Below, in pieces: positions 38,207-47,263 of a stretch of DNA of 64,000 nt. Position numbers and translations under genes: made by a program. The notes under the pieces were generated by a model that did not search any database, had not been told where the DNA came from, and saw only the letters and a list, made by a program, of their open reading frames with translations. Source of the stretch: Pseudomonas sivasensis (GTDB taxonomy: Bacteria; Pseudomonadota; Gammaproteobacteria; Pseudomonadales; Pseudomonadaceae). Every line of letters starts with the position of its first letter. Position 1 is the stretch's first letter. The DNA lies in NCBI RefSeq assembly GCF_013778505.1, contig NZ_JAAOWU010000004.1:186001-250000 (forward strand), written 5' to 3'.

Positions 38207-41200
38207 ATGACGCTGTCCAGCGGGCTGATTGCAGCCGTTGCCCTGGCCTATATGGCCATTATGTTTGCCATTGCCTTCTACGGTGACCGCCGTCGCGCGC
38301 CATTGCCGCCGCGCGTGCGCGCCTGGGTGTACAGCCTGTCTCTGGCGGTGTATTGCACCAGTTGGACGTTCTTCGGCGCCGTAGGCCAAGCCGCCGAACA
38401 GTTGTGGGCGTTTTTACCGATCTACCTGGGACCGGTGCTGTTGCTTGTGTTGGCACCCTGGGTGCTGCAGAAGATGATTCTGATCAGCAAGCAGGAAAAC
38501 ATCACCTCCATCGCAGACTTCATTGCCGCGCGCTACGGCAAATCCCAGTCCCTGGCAGTGGTGGTCGCGCTGATCTGCCTGGTGGGCGTGCTGCCCTATA
38601 TCGCCCTCCAACTCAAAGGCATCGTGCTGGGGGTGAACCTGCTGATCGGCGCGGGCGCCGATACCACCGGCACGCGGGCCCAGGACACGGCACTGATCGT
38701 GTCCTTGGTGCTGGCGCTGTTCACCATTGTGTTTGGTACGCGCAACCTCGACGCCACGGAACACCACCGTGGCATGGTGCTGGCGATTGCGTTTGAATCC
38801 CTGGTCAAGCTGTTCGCTTTTCTTGCAGTGGGCGCGTTCGTGACCTACGGCCTTTACGACGGTTTCGGCGACCTGTTCAGCCAGGCAATGCTCGCGCCAC
38901 GCTTGGAGGAATACTGGAAGGAGACCGTCAACTGGCCGTCAATGGTGGTGCAGACCGGCGTAGCGATGATGGCGATCATCTGCTTGCCCCGACAGTTTCA
39001 CGTGACGGTGGTAGAGAACATCGACCCGCAGGATCTGCGCGTAGCCAAGTGGGTATTTCCCGCCTACCTGATCCTCGCCGCTCTGTTCGTCATCCCCATC
39101 GCTCTCGGCGGCAAGATGCTGCTGCCCGGCTCCGTATTGCCGGACTCCTACGTGATCAGCCTGCCCATGGCCGAAGCCCATCCGGCGTTGGCGGTGCTGG
39201 CATTTATCGGCGGCGCCTCTGCGGCCACCGGCATGGTAATCGTGGCGAGCATCGCACTGTCGACCATGGTCTCCAACGACATGTTGCTGCCGTGGCTGTT
39301 GCGCCGTTCCAGCGCAGAGCGCCCGTTCGAGGTGTTCCGCCATTGGATGCTCTCGGTGCGCCGGGTCAGCATTGTGATCATTTTGCTGTTGGCTTACGTG
39401 AGTTACCGCTTACTGGGTTCTACGGCAAGCCTGGCAACTATCGGACAGATCGCTTTTGCCGCCGTGACCCAGCTCGCCCCGGCCATGCTTGGCGCGCTGT
39501 ATTGGAAGCAGGCCAACCGCCGCGGTGTGTTTGCCGGCCTGGCGGCGGGCACATTCCTGTGGTTCTACACATTGGTCCTACCCGTAACGGCGAAAAGCCT
39601 GGGCTGGTCCCTCAGCCTTTTCCCAGGGCTTACGTGGATGCATTCACACCCGTTGGGTTTATCCGTCACCTCGCTGACCCTAGGCACGGTGTTCTCCCTG
39701 GCGGGTAACTTCACGCTGTTTGTGTGGGTGTCGATGCTGTCGCGCACGCGGGTGTCGGAGCACTGGCAAGCCGGGCGTTTTATCGGCCAGGAAATCAGCC
39801 AGCGCGCCAACGCCCGCTCAATGCTGTCGGTACAGATCAGCGACCTCCTCAGCCTGGCGGCACGTTTTGTTGGTGAAGAACGTGCCCAGCAGAGCTTTAT
39901 TCGCTTTGCCTACCGCCAGGGCAAAGGCTTCAACCCCAATCAGAATGCCGATAACGACTGGATCGCCCACACCGAACGCCTGTTGGCCGGTGTGCTCGGC
40001 GCCTCTTCGACGCGTGCGGTGGTAAAAGCTGCGATTGAAGGGCGGGAAATGCAGCTGGAGGACGTAGTACGCATCGCCGATGAAGCGTCGGAAGTGCTGC
40101 AGTTCAACCGCGCGCTGCTGCAAGGTGCTATCGAAAACATTACCCAAGGCATCAGCGTCGTCGACCAGTCGCTCAAGCTGGTGGCCTGGAATCGACGCTA
40201 CCTGGAACTGTTCAACTACCCCGACGGGCTGATCAGCGTCGGCCGGCCAATCGCCGACATCATCCGCTACAACGCCGAGCGCGGCCTTTGTGGCCCGGGC
40301 GAAGCCGAAGTGCATGTGGCGCGACGCCTGCACTGGATGCGCCAGGGCCGCGCGCACACCTCCGAGCGTTTGTTCCCGAATGGACGGGTGATTGAGCTGA
40401 TTGGCAACCCGATGCCCGGTGGTGGATTTGTCATGAGCTTCACTGACATCACCGCGTTCCGCGAAGCCGAGCAGGCGCTCACCGAAGCGAACGAAGGCCT
40501 TGAGCAGCGGGTGACCGAACGTACCCATGAACTGTCGCAGCTCAATGTGGCGCTCACCGATGCCAAAGGCGTGGCCGAATCCGCCAGCCAGTCGAAGACA
40601 CGCTTTCTCGCAGCCGTCAGTCATGACCTGATGCAACCATTGAACGCCGCCCGCCTGTTCTCAGCCGCCCTCTCCCACCAGAACGACGGCCTGTCCAGCG
40701 AAGCCCGGCAACTGGTGCAGCACTTGGACAGTTCGCTGCGCTCCGCCGAAGACCTGATCAGCGACCTGCTGGATATCTCGCGCCTGGAAAACGGCAAAAT
40801 CAATCCGCAACGCCAGCCCTTTGTGCTCAACGAGCTGTTCGACACTCTGGGCGCGGAATTCAAGGCACTGGCCCAGGAACAAGGTTTGCGCTTCCGCCTG
40901 CGCGGTAGCCGCCTGCGGGTCGACAGCGACATCAAGCTGCTGCGACGAATCCTGCAGAATTTCCTGACCAACGCTTTCCGTTATGCCGACGGCCCGGTGC
41001 TGCTTGGCGTACGCCGGCGCAAGGGCGAGTTGTGCCTGGAGGTGTGGGACAGAGGCCCCGGTATTCCGCAAGATAAACAGAAGGTGATCTTCGAAGAGTT
41101 CAAGCGCCTGGACAGCCATCAGACCCGCGCCGAGAAAGGCCTGGGCCTGGGCCTCGCGATTGCCGACGGCCTGTGCCGGGTGCTGGGCCATCGTCTGAGC

Positions 41201-41677
41201 GTGCGCTCGTGGCCGGGCAAAGGCAGCGTGTTCAGCGTGCGCGTGCCACTGGCGCGCAACCAGGCCAGCCCGCAGCCCAAGCCGACAGCGGATAACGGCC
41301 AGCCATTGAGCGGCGCGCAAGTGCTGTGCGTGGATAACGAAGAAAGCATCCTGATCGGCATGCGCAGCCTGCTGACGCGCTGGGGGTGCGAAGTGTGGAC
41401 CGCCACCGACCAGGCGCAGTGCGCGGCGTTGTTAGCCGAAGGGGTGCGGCCGCAACTGGCGCTGGTGGATTACCACTTGGATCATGGAGAAACCGGCACT
41501 GAATTGATGGGTTGGCTGCGCGCGCAGTTGGCGGAGCCTATTCCCGGTGTGGTCATCAGTGCCGACGGCCGTCCGGAGATGGTTGCCGAGGTGCATGCGG
41601 CTGGCTTGGACTATCTGGCCAAGCCGGTGAAGCCGGCGGCGTTGCGGGCGTTGCTGAGTCGACACTTACCTCTATAA
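38207..41677 (+). CDS. SSF-type hybrid sensor histidine kinase / response regulator
   Basis: The 1156-residue protein joins a sodium:solute symporter-like membrane domain (about residues 1-500, 12-13 hydrophobic segments) to a PAS domain (about 650-760), a coiled linker, a HisKA domain with H806 (FLAAVSHDLMQPLNAAR), an ATPase domain (GLGLGLAIADGL) and a C-terminal receiver with D1088 (LALVDYHLD). This is the CbrA/CrbS-like architecture with an added receiver. The ATG at 38207 has GGAG six bases upstream and is preferred to 38192. No partner regulator is adjacent, so its output is unknown. Confidence 0.92.
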   Translation: MTLSSGLIAAVALAYMAIMFAIAFYGDRRRAPLPPRVRAWVYSLSLAVYCTSWTFFGAVGQAAEQLWAFLPIYLGPVLLLVLAPWVLQKMILISKQENITSIADFIAARYGKSQSLAVVVALICLVGVLPYIALQLKGIVLGVNLLIGAGADTTGTRAQDTALIVSLVLALFTIVFGTRNLDATEHHRGMVLAIAFESLVKLFAFLAVGAFVTYGLYDGFGDLFSQAMLAPRLEEYWKETVNWPSMVVQTGVAMMAIICLPRQFHVTVVENIDPQDLRVAKWVFPAYLILAALFVIPIALGGKMLLPGSVLPDSYVISLPMAEAHPALAVLAFIGGASAATGMVIVASIALSTMVSNDMLLPWLLRRSSAERPFEVFRHWMLSVRRVSIVIILLLAYVSYRLLGSTASLATIGQIAFAAVTQLAPAMLGALYWKQANRRGVFAGLAAGTFLWFYTLVLPVTAKSLGWSLSLFPGLTWMHSHPLGLSVTSLTLGTVFSLAGNFTLFVWVSMLSRTRVSEHWQAGRFIGQEISQRANARSMLSVQISDLLSLAARFVGEERAQQSFIRFAYRQGKGFNPNQNADNDWIAHTERLLAGVLGASSTRAVVKAAIEGREMQLEDVVRIADEASEVLQFNRALLQGAIENITQGISVVDQSLKLVAWNRRYLELFNYPDGLISVGRPIADIIRYNAERGLCGPGEAEVHVARRLHWMRQGRAHTSERLFPNGRVIELIGNPMPGGGFVMSFTDITAFREAEQALTEANEGLEQRVTERTHELSQLNVALTDAKGVAESASQSKTRFLAAVSHDLMQPLNAARLFSAALSHQNDGLSSEARQLVQHLDSSLRSAEDLISDLLDISRLENGKINPQRQPFVLNELFDTLGAEFKALAQEQGLRFRLRGSRLRVDSDIKLLRRILQNFLTNAFRYADGPVLLGVRRRKGELCLEVWDRGPGIPQDKQKVIFEEFKRLDSHQTRAEKGLGLGLAIADGLCRVLGHRLSVRSWPGKGSVFSVRVPLARNQASPQPKPTADNGQPLSGAQVLCVDNEESILIGMRSLLTRWGCEVWTATDQAQCAALLAEGVRPQLALVDYHLDHGETGTELMGWLRAQLAEPIPGVVISADGRPEMVAEVHAAGLDYLAKPVKPAALRALLSRHLPL

Positions 41678-41709
41678 ACCGGATGCGCCCCCCACATTTA
41701 GCGCTGCGT

Positions 41710-43203
41710 TTATTCGGGAAGGTGTGCGACGCCGTCTGAATCGGTCATCGCCCGCTCCAGCAAGTCCGCCGGCAGGCTTTTGCTCGCGCGAGCACCCAGC
41801 AGCCTTAATTGCTCGGTGCGGCTGACCAGATTTCCGCGTCCATCTGTCAGCTTGTTTCGCGCGGCGCTGTAGGCCTTATCCAACTGCTGAAGACGGTTGC
41901 CCACTTCGTCCAAGTCTTGGATAAACAGCACAAACTTGTCATACAGCCAACCAGCGCGCTCGGCGATTTCCCGGGCGTTCTGGCTTTGGCGTTCCTGCTT
42001 CCAAAGGCTGTCGATCACCCGCAGTGTCGCAAGCAAGGTCGTAGGGCTGACGATCACGATATGGCGGTCGAAGGCCTCTTGAAACAGATTCGGCTCGGCC
42101 TGCAACGCAGCGGAAAACGCCGCTTCGATCGGCACGAACAGCAAGACGAAATCCAGGCTGTGCAGGCCTTCCAGGCGCTTATAGTCCTTGCCGGCCAAGC
42201 CTTTGACGTGATTGCGCAGCGACAGCACGTGCTGTTTCAGCGCCGCTTGGCCAATCACTTCATCATCAGCCGCAACGTACTGTTGATACGCCGTCAGGCT
42301 GACCTTGGAATCCACCACCACCTGCTTGTCGCCAGGCAACATGATCAGCACATCCGGCTGAAAGCGTTCGCCGTCCGGCCCTTTGAGGCTGACCTGGGTC
42401 TGGTACTCGCGCCCCTTCTCCAGTCCCGCATGTTCCAGCACGCGCTCAAGGATCAGTTCGCCCCAGTTGCCCTGGGTTTTCTGGCCCTTGAGGGCGCGGG
42501 TCAGGTTGGTGGCTTCGTCTGACAGACGCAGGTTCAGTTGCTGTAAGCGCTCAAGCTCCTTGGCCAGGGAAAAACGCTCACGCGCCTCGTTCTGATAGCT
42601 CTCTTCCACACGCTTTTCGAAGGACTGTATGCGTTCCTTCAACGGATCGAGCAACTGTCCGAGGCGTTCCTGGCTGGTTTCAGCAAAGCGCTGTTCACGC
42701 TCGTCGAAGATCTTGCCGGCCAATTCGGCGAACTGCGCGCGCAGCTCATCTCGCGAGCCTTGCAGGTCAGTCAGACGCTGTTGATGGCTGTCCTGTTGCT
42801 CACGCAGTTCGGCGCGCAAGCCGGCCGCCAGGGCGTCGAGGCGCCGTAATTCGGTGTCTTTTGCGCTGCGGTCGAGGTTCCAGGCGTGGGCGGCGTCGCG
42901 GGCGTTGTCACGGTCGATCTGCAGCAGTTCGACTTCACGGCGCACAGCGGCGAGGTCGGCCTGCTTGGCGGCGTTGGCCTGGCTCAGGTCGCTGATTTCA
43001 TCGCGGCTGGCATCCAGTTGGGCGGCGAGGCCTTCCTGGGCCAGTTGCGCAGTGGCCAGGCGCTCTTCAAGCAGTTCCCAGCCAGTGGTGCGCGCGGTCA
43101 ACCGCCGCTGGAGCTGCCAGCACACGACCAACAACGGCACTGCAGCGCCTGCAAGGCCCAGGGCAATACTGGTCCAGTCAAAAGCCATAGCCATTTCTGC
43201 CAT
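41710..43203 (-). CDS. rmuC: DNA recombination protein RmuC
   Basis: RmuC limits rearrangements at inverted repeats in E. coli and is a nuclease-fold protein. The 497-residue protein has an N-terminal membrane anchor (about residues 8-28), a long coiled coil (about 35-200), and the RmuC domain (GNWGELILERVLEHAGLEKG, VVDSKVSLTAYQQY, LFVPIEAAFSAALQ). Several in-frame starts lie close together (GTG 43206, ATG 43203, 43194, 43188). Confidence 0.95.
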   Translation of the reverse strand: MAEMAMAFDWTSIALGLAGAAVPLLVVCWQLQRRLTARTTGWELLEERLATAQLAQEGLAAQLDASRDEISDLSQANAAKQADLAAVRREVELLQIDRDNARDAAHAWNLDRSAKDTELRRLDALAAGLRAELREQQDSHQQRLTDLQGSRDELRAQFAELAGKIFDEREQRFAETSQERLGQLLDPLKERIQSFEKRVEESYQNEARERFSLAKELERLQQLNLRLSDEATNLTRALKGQKTQGNWGELILERVLEHAGLEKGREYQTQVSLKGPDGERFQPDVLIMLPGDKQVVVDSKVSLTAYQQYVAADDEVIGQAALKQHVLSLRNHVKGLAGKDYKRLEGLHSLDFVLLFVPIEAAFSAALQAEPNLFQEAFDRHIVIVSPTTLLATLRVIDSLWKQERQSQNAREIAERAGWLYDKFVLFIQDLDEVGNRLQQLDKAYSAARNKLTDGRGNLVSRTEQLRLLGARASKSLPADLLERAMTDSDGVAHLPE

Positions 43204-43249
43204 CACCGAAAAGGAGCAAGGTTAACCAAGCATAGGGCGGGAAGACAGC

Positions 43250-43573
43250 TCAGTCTTCGACCTGGCCCAGTTCGCGTTGGGCGCGCAGGTCACCGGCACG
43301 GGCGGCCATGCGCAGCAGGTCGTGACCGATACGGCGGTCGCGGGCATTGCCGCATTCACGGCACATCAATTGGCCCAGGCGGCTTTGTGCGGCGACGACG
43401 CCTTCACGAGCCGGCTGCTTGAGCAAGCGTCCGGCGAAGTGTTTGACGTTGCTGCTGTGTCCCAGGCGCGGGCTGTCGAGCAACCACAGGGCCACTTTCA
43501 ATGAGAAGCGCTTGGGTGCGGTAACAGTCTGTAGGGTGTCGGTAACAGAAGGTGATACTGAGCGAAACTTCAT
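43250..43573 (-). CDS. Sel1-like repeat protein
   Basis: The 107-residue protein ends in a Sel1-like pattern (AQSRLGQLMCRECGNARDRR, then AARAGDLRAQRELGQ). Sel1 repeats mediate protein contacts; the partner is unknown. The frame is open to 43732, but the upstream part is not protein-like and contains DnaA-box-like sites. The ATG at 43573 has no clear ribosome site, so the start is uncertain. It lies 46 bases upstream of rmuC on the same strand. Confidence 0.7.
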   Translation of the reverse strand: MKFRSVSPSVTDTLQTVTAPKRFSLKVALWLLDSPRLGHSSNVKHFAGRLLKQPAREGVVAAQSRLGQLMCRECGNARDRRIGHDLLRMAARAGDLRAQRELGQVED

Positions 43574-44029
43574 AAAGCACTGTGGGACAGAACGGAAGGC
43601 GCGCCACTCTACTCTTTTTTTCGTACAGGTAAAGCTCAAAAAACCGTGCACGCCCGTGCTAGAGCAAGCGCTTGGGACAATCCACAGAAGCTGTGGATAA
43701 CTCAGTGGACAACCTACCTTAAACTCGCGCAAAGGCCCATGGAGCGGGGCTCGCAGTCAAACTGACGATTTTTTCACCAATAAAAAAAAGCCAGATTTTT
43801 CATTGACTTAAATTTCCATTACAGGCAAATGGCGAGGCTGCGATGCGATGGACAGCCTGGTTACACCTGCCGCAACCAATGTGCACAAGTACCGATCCGA
43901 TGGTTATATCCCCGGCTTTTTTTGGAGCGACTGCCTTCAAAAACGTTACCGCGAAGCCAATTGGGGACTTTTCAAATCTTTACCGGCTCTCCACACTGCC
44001 CGACGGGCAACGCAATGCGGACTAGGTCG
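43574..44029. other. 456-base stretch without a recognised gene
   Basis: Open frames here do not look like protein. The stretch holds an inverted pair of DnaA-box-like sequences (43678-43700), a T/A-rich part around 43780-43810, and the promoter region of the small membrane protein that starts at 44030. No RNA family was recognised. Confidence 0.6.
43678..43713. promoter_or_regulatory. Cluster of DnaA-box-like sequences
   Basis: ATCCACAG-AAG-CTGTGGAT (43680-43698) is a perfect 8+3+8 inverted repeat. Its right half extends to TGTGGATAA (43692-43700), an exact DnaA box on the minus strand (TTATCCACA). The left half (CAATCCACA) matches at 7 of 9 positions and a third, weaker copy (GTGGACAA) follows. 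No origin genes are nearby. Confidence 0.5.
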
Positions 44030-44335
44030 ATGAAAGGAATTCTGTTATTCGCTGTGCTGTTACTGGCCATCTGCGCCATCTCATTGTGGATTAATGCCGC
44101 GCTGCCATCGCCGGATGGCGCGCTGTTCGCCATCGCTATCTTGCTGTCGGCCGCTTTCACGGCCATAAGCCTGTGCATCGAGCTCGGCGATGGCCGCATC
44201 AACGATATGCGCGATGTGATGAAGGTCATTGAGACCGGCCAATCACTGCGCCTGACCTTAGCCGCCTATGGTCTGGGCTGTTCGATGGCCGCAGCTATCA
44301 CCGTACTGGTCTACCGCAGCCTGCTGGCTGGCTGA
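44030..44335 (+). CDS. Small three-helix membrane protein of unknown function
   Basis: The 101-residue protein has three hydrophobic segments: about residues 3-23 (ILLFAVLLLAICAISLWINA), 33-53 (LFAIAILLSAAFTAISLCIE) and 77-97 (AAYGLGCSMAAAITVLVY), with a polar loop GDGRINDMRDVMKVIETGQS between the last two. No family function is recognised. ATGs at 44015 and 44030 are both possible; the second has AGG five bases upstream. It is isolated by two long gene-free stretches. Confidence 0.7.
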   Translation: MKGILLFAVLLLAICAISLWINAALPSPDGALFAIAILLSAAFTAISLCIELGDGRINDMRDVMKVIETGQSLRLTLAAYGLGCSMAAAITVLVYRSLLAG

Positions 44336-44779
44336 TTGAAGTTTTTTTGGTAACACACTTCCATTACCTGTTTCATTCCGTTACTATCCGCGGCGTTAGT
44401 ACCAAGCTGAAAGTCAATTCTGGTCGAACAACTCCCCTGAACAACACGGGATCGACCACCTCGAAGGTTTCCAGGTATCACTTGCGACGACATTGCCTTT
44501 GAACAAGCAAAGGGTGTCGCGAAGTTTCCATACTCTGACCGAACCAACCTGCAAATTGATCAGGATCTTCACCCTGGGCCCAGAACCTTTGCCCCTGTTG
44601 TGCTGCCTGCCCTCCTAAGTACCTACCTGCCAGCCCAAGCGCGCCTAACTTATTAGCGCTTCAAACTGGCTGCTTTGTTCCAGTCAGGTTCTTCGTTTGA
44701 TCAATGGTGATCAACGTTACTGGAACGTTTTAACGTTGCACGGCTCTTAATCCGTGTCATTTGTAGGAACACCAATAAT
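44336..44779 (+). other. 444-base leader or intergenic stretch
   Basis: No convincing open frame is present on either strand. Near its 3' end, just before the next gene, AACGTT occurs three times (44713, 44724, 44732), and TGATCA twice (around 44700 and 44707). A weak hairpin AAGCGC/GCGCTT lies around 44640-44665. It may be a long 5' leader or carry a small RNA; neither can be shown from sequence alone. Confidence 0.45.
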
Positions 44780-45004
44780 ATGAACGCTCAAATCCATACT
44801 CAGGATGCCATTCGCACCCTCACTAATGCTTTTGCCCCAATGAACTGCCTGATCATGGCCGCTCGCAAAGGCTGCTTCAGCTTCACACTGGTCAACGAAC
44901 ACGGCATCGCTCGTCACAGCGAACGCCTGTACCCCGATCAATACTCCAGCGCAGAACCGCTGCAGGCCGTGATCGAGCGTACCCGTCAGGCACTGGTTGC
45001 CTGA
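44780..45004 (+). CDS. Small conserved-looking protein of unknown function (74 aa)
   Basis: The 74-residue soluble protein has an FxPxxC pattern (NAFAPMNCLIMAARKGCFSF) and a C-terminal helix (LQAVIERTRQALVA). The general shape recalls short Pseudomonas domain families such as DUF1652 or DUF3509, but this is a resemblance of pattern only. It has a long gene-free leader upstream and a strong terminator 22 bases after the stop, so it is a single-gene transcript. Confidence 0.75.
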   Translation: MNAQIHTQDAIRTLTNAFAPMNCLIMAARKGCFSFTLVNEHGIARHSERLYPDQYSSAEPLQAVIERTRQALVA

Positions 45005-45026
45005 TCGACCCGAGTCGCTGAAACAC

Positions 45027-45057
45027 AAAAAACCCTGTTTAAAACACAGGGTTTTTT
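45027..45057 (+). terminator. Terminator after the 74-aa gene
   Basis: Arms CCCTGT (45033-45038) and ACAGGG (45046-45051), extended by a six-base A run and a six-base T run, form a typical intrinsic terminator. Confidence 0.85.
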
Positions 45058-45285
45058 ATTGCCTGCGATTCCTGAATTGCGAAGTTTTACTAAGTTCAAA
45101 TCGATATAAACATTATAACTGGTTGAATAAGATGTTTTAAAAACAGGCCTTTACATCGCGAATATGACACTACACTTCAACTCAAGCGGCGTGATCCGCT
45201 TCCGGCGAGCCTGAGATCCGATCCACTGCTGCCAAGCCCCCTCCTTCTCAGGTCTCGTCGACCACTTTCACGGATTGAGGCTTGT

Positions 45286-45768
45286 ATGGGTATCGCTGCC
45301 AGTGAATTGTGTCGTTATGTAATCCGGCCGACGCTGATGTACCTCGACCGACAGAGCCCAACGGCAGAGTCTCTGCTCCTGGGTATCGCGGCCAGCCAGT
45401 CGGAATTGGGTTCCGCCTTGCACGATCGACGCGGTCACGGCCTGTACAGCATCACCGAACCCCGTCATCGCGCCTTGTGGGACACCTACCTGGCACTCGA
45501 CCCCGAGCGTGCCAGCCTGGTGCGCGGGCTGGCCAGCCAACACGCCTTTCTCAGCGCCCCACAATTGGAGCTCACCGTAAACCTGCGTTACGCCACCGCC
45601 ATCGCATGGCTTCTGGTGGAACAACATAGCCCTGCCCTGCCTCAATCCGGTGACGTTTTAGCGATGGCACGTATCTGGAAAGAAATATTTCATCCGCAAG
45701 GAAGGCTGCGAGATTTCACCCAAACCTGGCAAACCTGTGTTTCACCCATGAATCACGTGGCCTGCTGA
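45286..45768 (+). CDS. Phage-protein-like gene of unknown function (160 aa)
   Basis: The 160-residue soluble protein shows VIRPTLMYLDRQSPTAESLL near the N-terminus, then a small-residue and glutamate segment (GIAASQSELGSAL), GLYSITEPRHRALWDTYL and WKEIFHPQGRL. This pattern recalls a family seen in tailed phages and prophages (VIRPTL, TAxxES, GLxQxEPxTHxxxW). The family role is not established, though the ES...G...Q arrangement looks somewhat lysozyme- or transglycosylase-like. No other phage gene is nearby. GAGG lies five bases before the ATG. Confidence 0.7.
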   Translation: MGIAASELCRYVIRPTLMYLDRQSPTAESLLLGIAASQSELGSALHDRRGHGLYSITEPRHRALWDTYLALDPERASLVRGLASQHAFLSAPQLELTVNLRYATAIAWLLVEQHSPALPQSGDVLAMARIWKEIFHPQGRLRDFTQTWQTCVSPMNHVAC

Positions 45769-45914
45769 CCGGGCAATTTGCAAGATTCGCCAAAAACGCT
45801 GAATTTTGGTCGGATTGTCCTACAAAAACGCTCTATCTCCGACATTACAGCCTATAGCGCGATGTTAATTTTATTGGTACTTTCCGCAGCGGTGATCACC
45901 ACGGAGTTCTAATA

Positions 45915-47198
45915 ATGAAAAAAGTAATGCTCAAGACCACACTTAGCCTCGCCGTTGCCATGGCATCCTCCCAACTGTTCGCAAGCGGCTTTGCACTGAA
46001 CGAACAAAGCGTGAGCGGGATGGGTACGGGTTTCGCAGGTCGCTCCTCTTCTGCCGATGATGCAAGCACTGTTTACGGTAACCCTGCCGGTATGGCTCGC
46101 CTGAATGGCCAGCAGATCACGGGCGGTGTTGCTGCCATTGATGCTTCGACCGATATCAAGGACGCAAGTGGCCGCCCAAGCGGCTCCAACAAAGGTGATA
46201 TGGTTCCGTTCACTGCGGTGCCATTCGGCTTCTACACCAACAAACTCAACGATCAGTGGGCCATCGGCTTCGGCGTCTATGCACCGTTCGGTCTGGTGAC
46301 CGACTACGAAAACGGCTTCCAGGGCCGTGGCTTTGGCAGCAAGAGCGAAGTGAAGGTCATGACCTTCCAGCCGACTGTCAGCTATGCCTTCAACGACAAG
46401 GTTTCCATCGGTTTTGGTCCGACCATCAACCGCATCTCCGGGGTGTTGGAGTCGGACAAGACATTGGTAATCGGCGCGCCTTTCTCGGACACCAACGTCA
46501 AGATCAAGGGTGATGACACCGCACTGGGCTTCAATGTTGGTGTGCTGGTCCAGGCAACCGATACTACCCGCGTCGGCCTGACCTACCACTCCAAGGTCAA
46601 TTACAAGCTTGAGGGGCACACCACCGTCAGCGGTCCGGCCCAGACTCAAGGCGCGCTGCGTAACAACCGTTACGACGCCTCCTTGAAAATCGAGACCCCG
46701 GAATCCTACGACCTGTCGGTCACTCAAGACCTGACCGATGCCTGGAAAGTGTACGGCGGTGCAACCTGGACACGCTGGAGTCGCCTGAAAGAGATCACCG
46801 TCAACAACGAAGGTGTGACTGGGACAAACGGTGGCGCCCTGGCCCCTAGCCGAATCGCCAACATCACCGAAGAACAAAACTGGCACGACACCTGGGCCTA
46901 TGCCGTGGGTACCTCATACCAGTTGACCAAGCAGGTGGTACTGCGTACCGGCCTGACCTTCGACCAGTCGCCAACCAACAACACCGATCGTTCGCCACGT
47001 ATTCCTACTGGCGACCGGACGATCTTCAGCGTGGGCCTGGGCTACAAGGTCATGGATAACATGACGGTCGACCTGGCGTACTCCTACCTCAAGGAAGAAG
47101 ACGTCAAGGTCAATAACACCTCGCTGCCGTCCAACTACAGCGCCAAGTACGAAAACAGTGCCAACGGTTTCGGCCTGGGCATGACCTACACCTTCTGA
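45915..47198 (+). CDS. FadL/OmpP1/TodX-family outer-membrane transporter
   Basis: Proteins of this family take up long-chain fatty acids or aromatic hydrocarbons across the outer membrane. The 427-residue precursor has a signal peptide (residues 1-23, ending QLFA), the N-terminal SGFALNEQSVSGMGTGFAGR that forms the FadL plug, the NPAG motif, and an alternating barrel ending in GLGMTYTF with a terminal phenylalanine. GGAG lies eight bases upstream of the ATG. It stands alone and ends in a hairpin shared with the convergent peroxidase. Confidence 0.93.
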   Translation: MKKVMLKTTLSLAVAMASSQLFASGFALNEQSVSGMGTGFAGRSSSADDASTVYGNPAGMARLNGQQITGGVAAIDASTDIKDASGRPSGSNKGDMVPFTAVPFGFYTNKLNDQWAIGFGVYAPFGLVTDYENGFQGRGFGSKSEVKVMTFQPTVSYAFNDKVSIGFGPTINRISGVLESDKTLVIGAPFSDTNVKIKGDDTALGFNVGVLVQATDTTRVGLTYHSKVNYKLEGHTTVSGPAQTQGALRNNRYDASLKIETPESYDLSVTQDLTDAWKVYGGATWTRWSRLKEITVNNEGVTGTNGGALAPSRIANITEEQNWHDTWAYAVGTSYQLTKQVVLRTGLTFDQSPTNNTDRSPRIPTGDRTIFSVGLGYKVMDNMTVDLAYSYLKEEDVKVNNTSLPSNYSAKYENSANGFGLGMTYTF

Positions 47199-47211
47199 TT
47201 CAGGCAGGTGT

Positions 47212-47250
47212 AAAAAAGCCCCGCTCTCCTGCAAAGGAGGCGGGGCTTTT
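47212..47250. terminator. Bidirectional terminator between fadL-like and peroxidase genes
   Basis: AAAGCCCCGC ... GGAG-type stem GCGGGGCTTTT with inner CTCC/GGAG pairing and a TGCAAA loop is flanked by A and T runs, able to stop transcription from both convergent genes. Confidence 0.85.
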
Positions 47251-47263
47251 CATTGGGCGCGGA

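Noticed and set aside
43574..43732. Extension of the Sel1-like gene to 43732
   Set aside because: The extension covers the DnaA-box repeat and reads as unstructured sequence.
43829..44029. N-terminal extension of the small membrane protein at 44030
   Set aside because: The residues are Arg/Pro/Cys-rich without family pattern, while the membrane helix starts right after the ATG at 44030.
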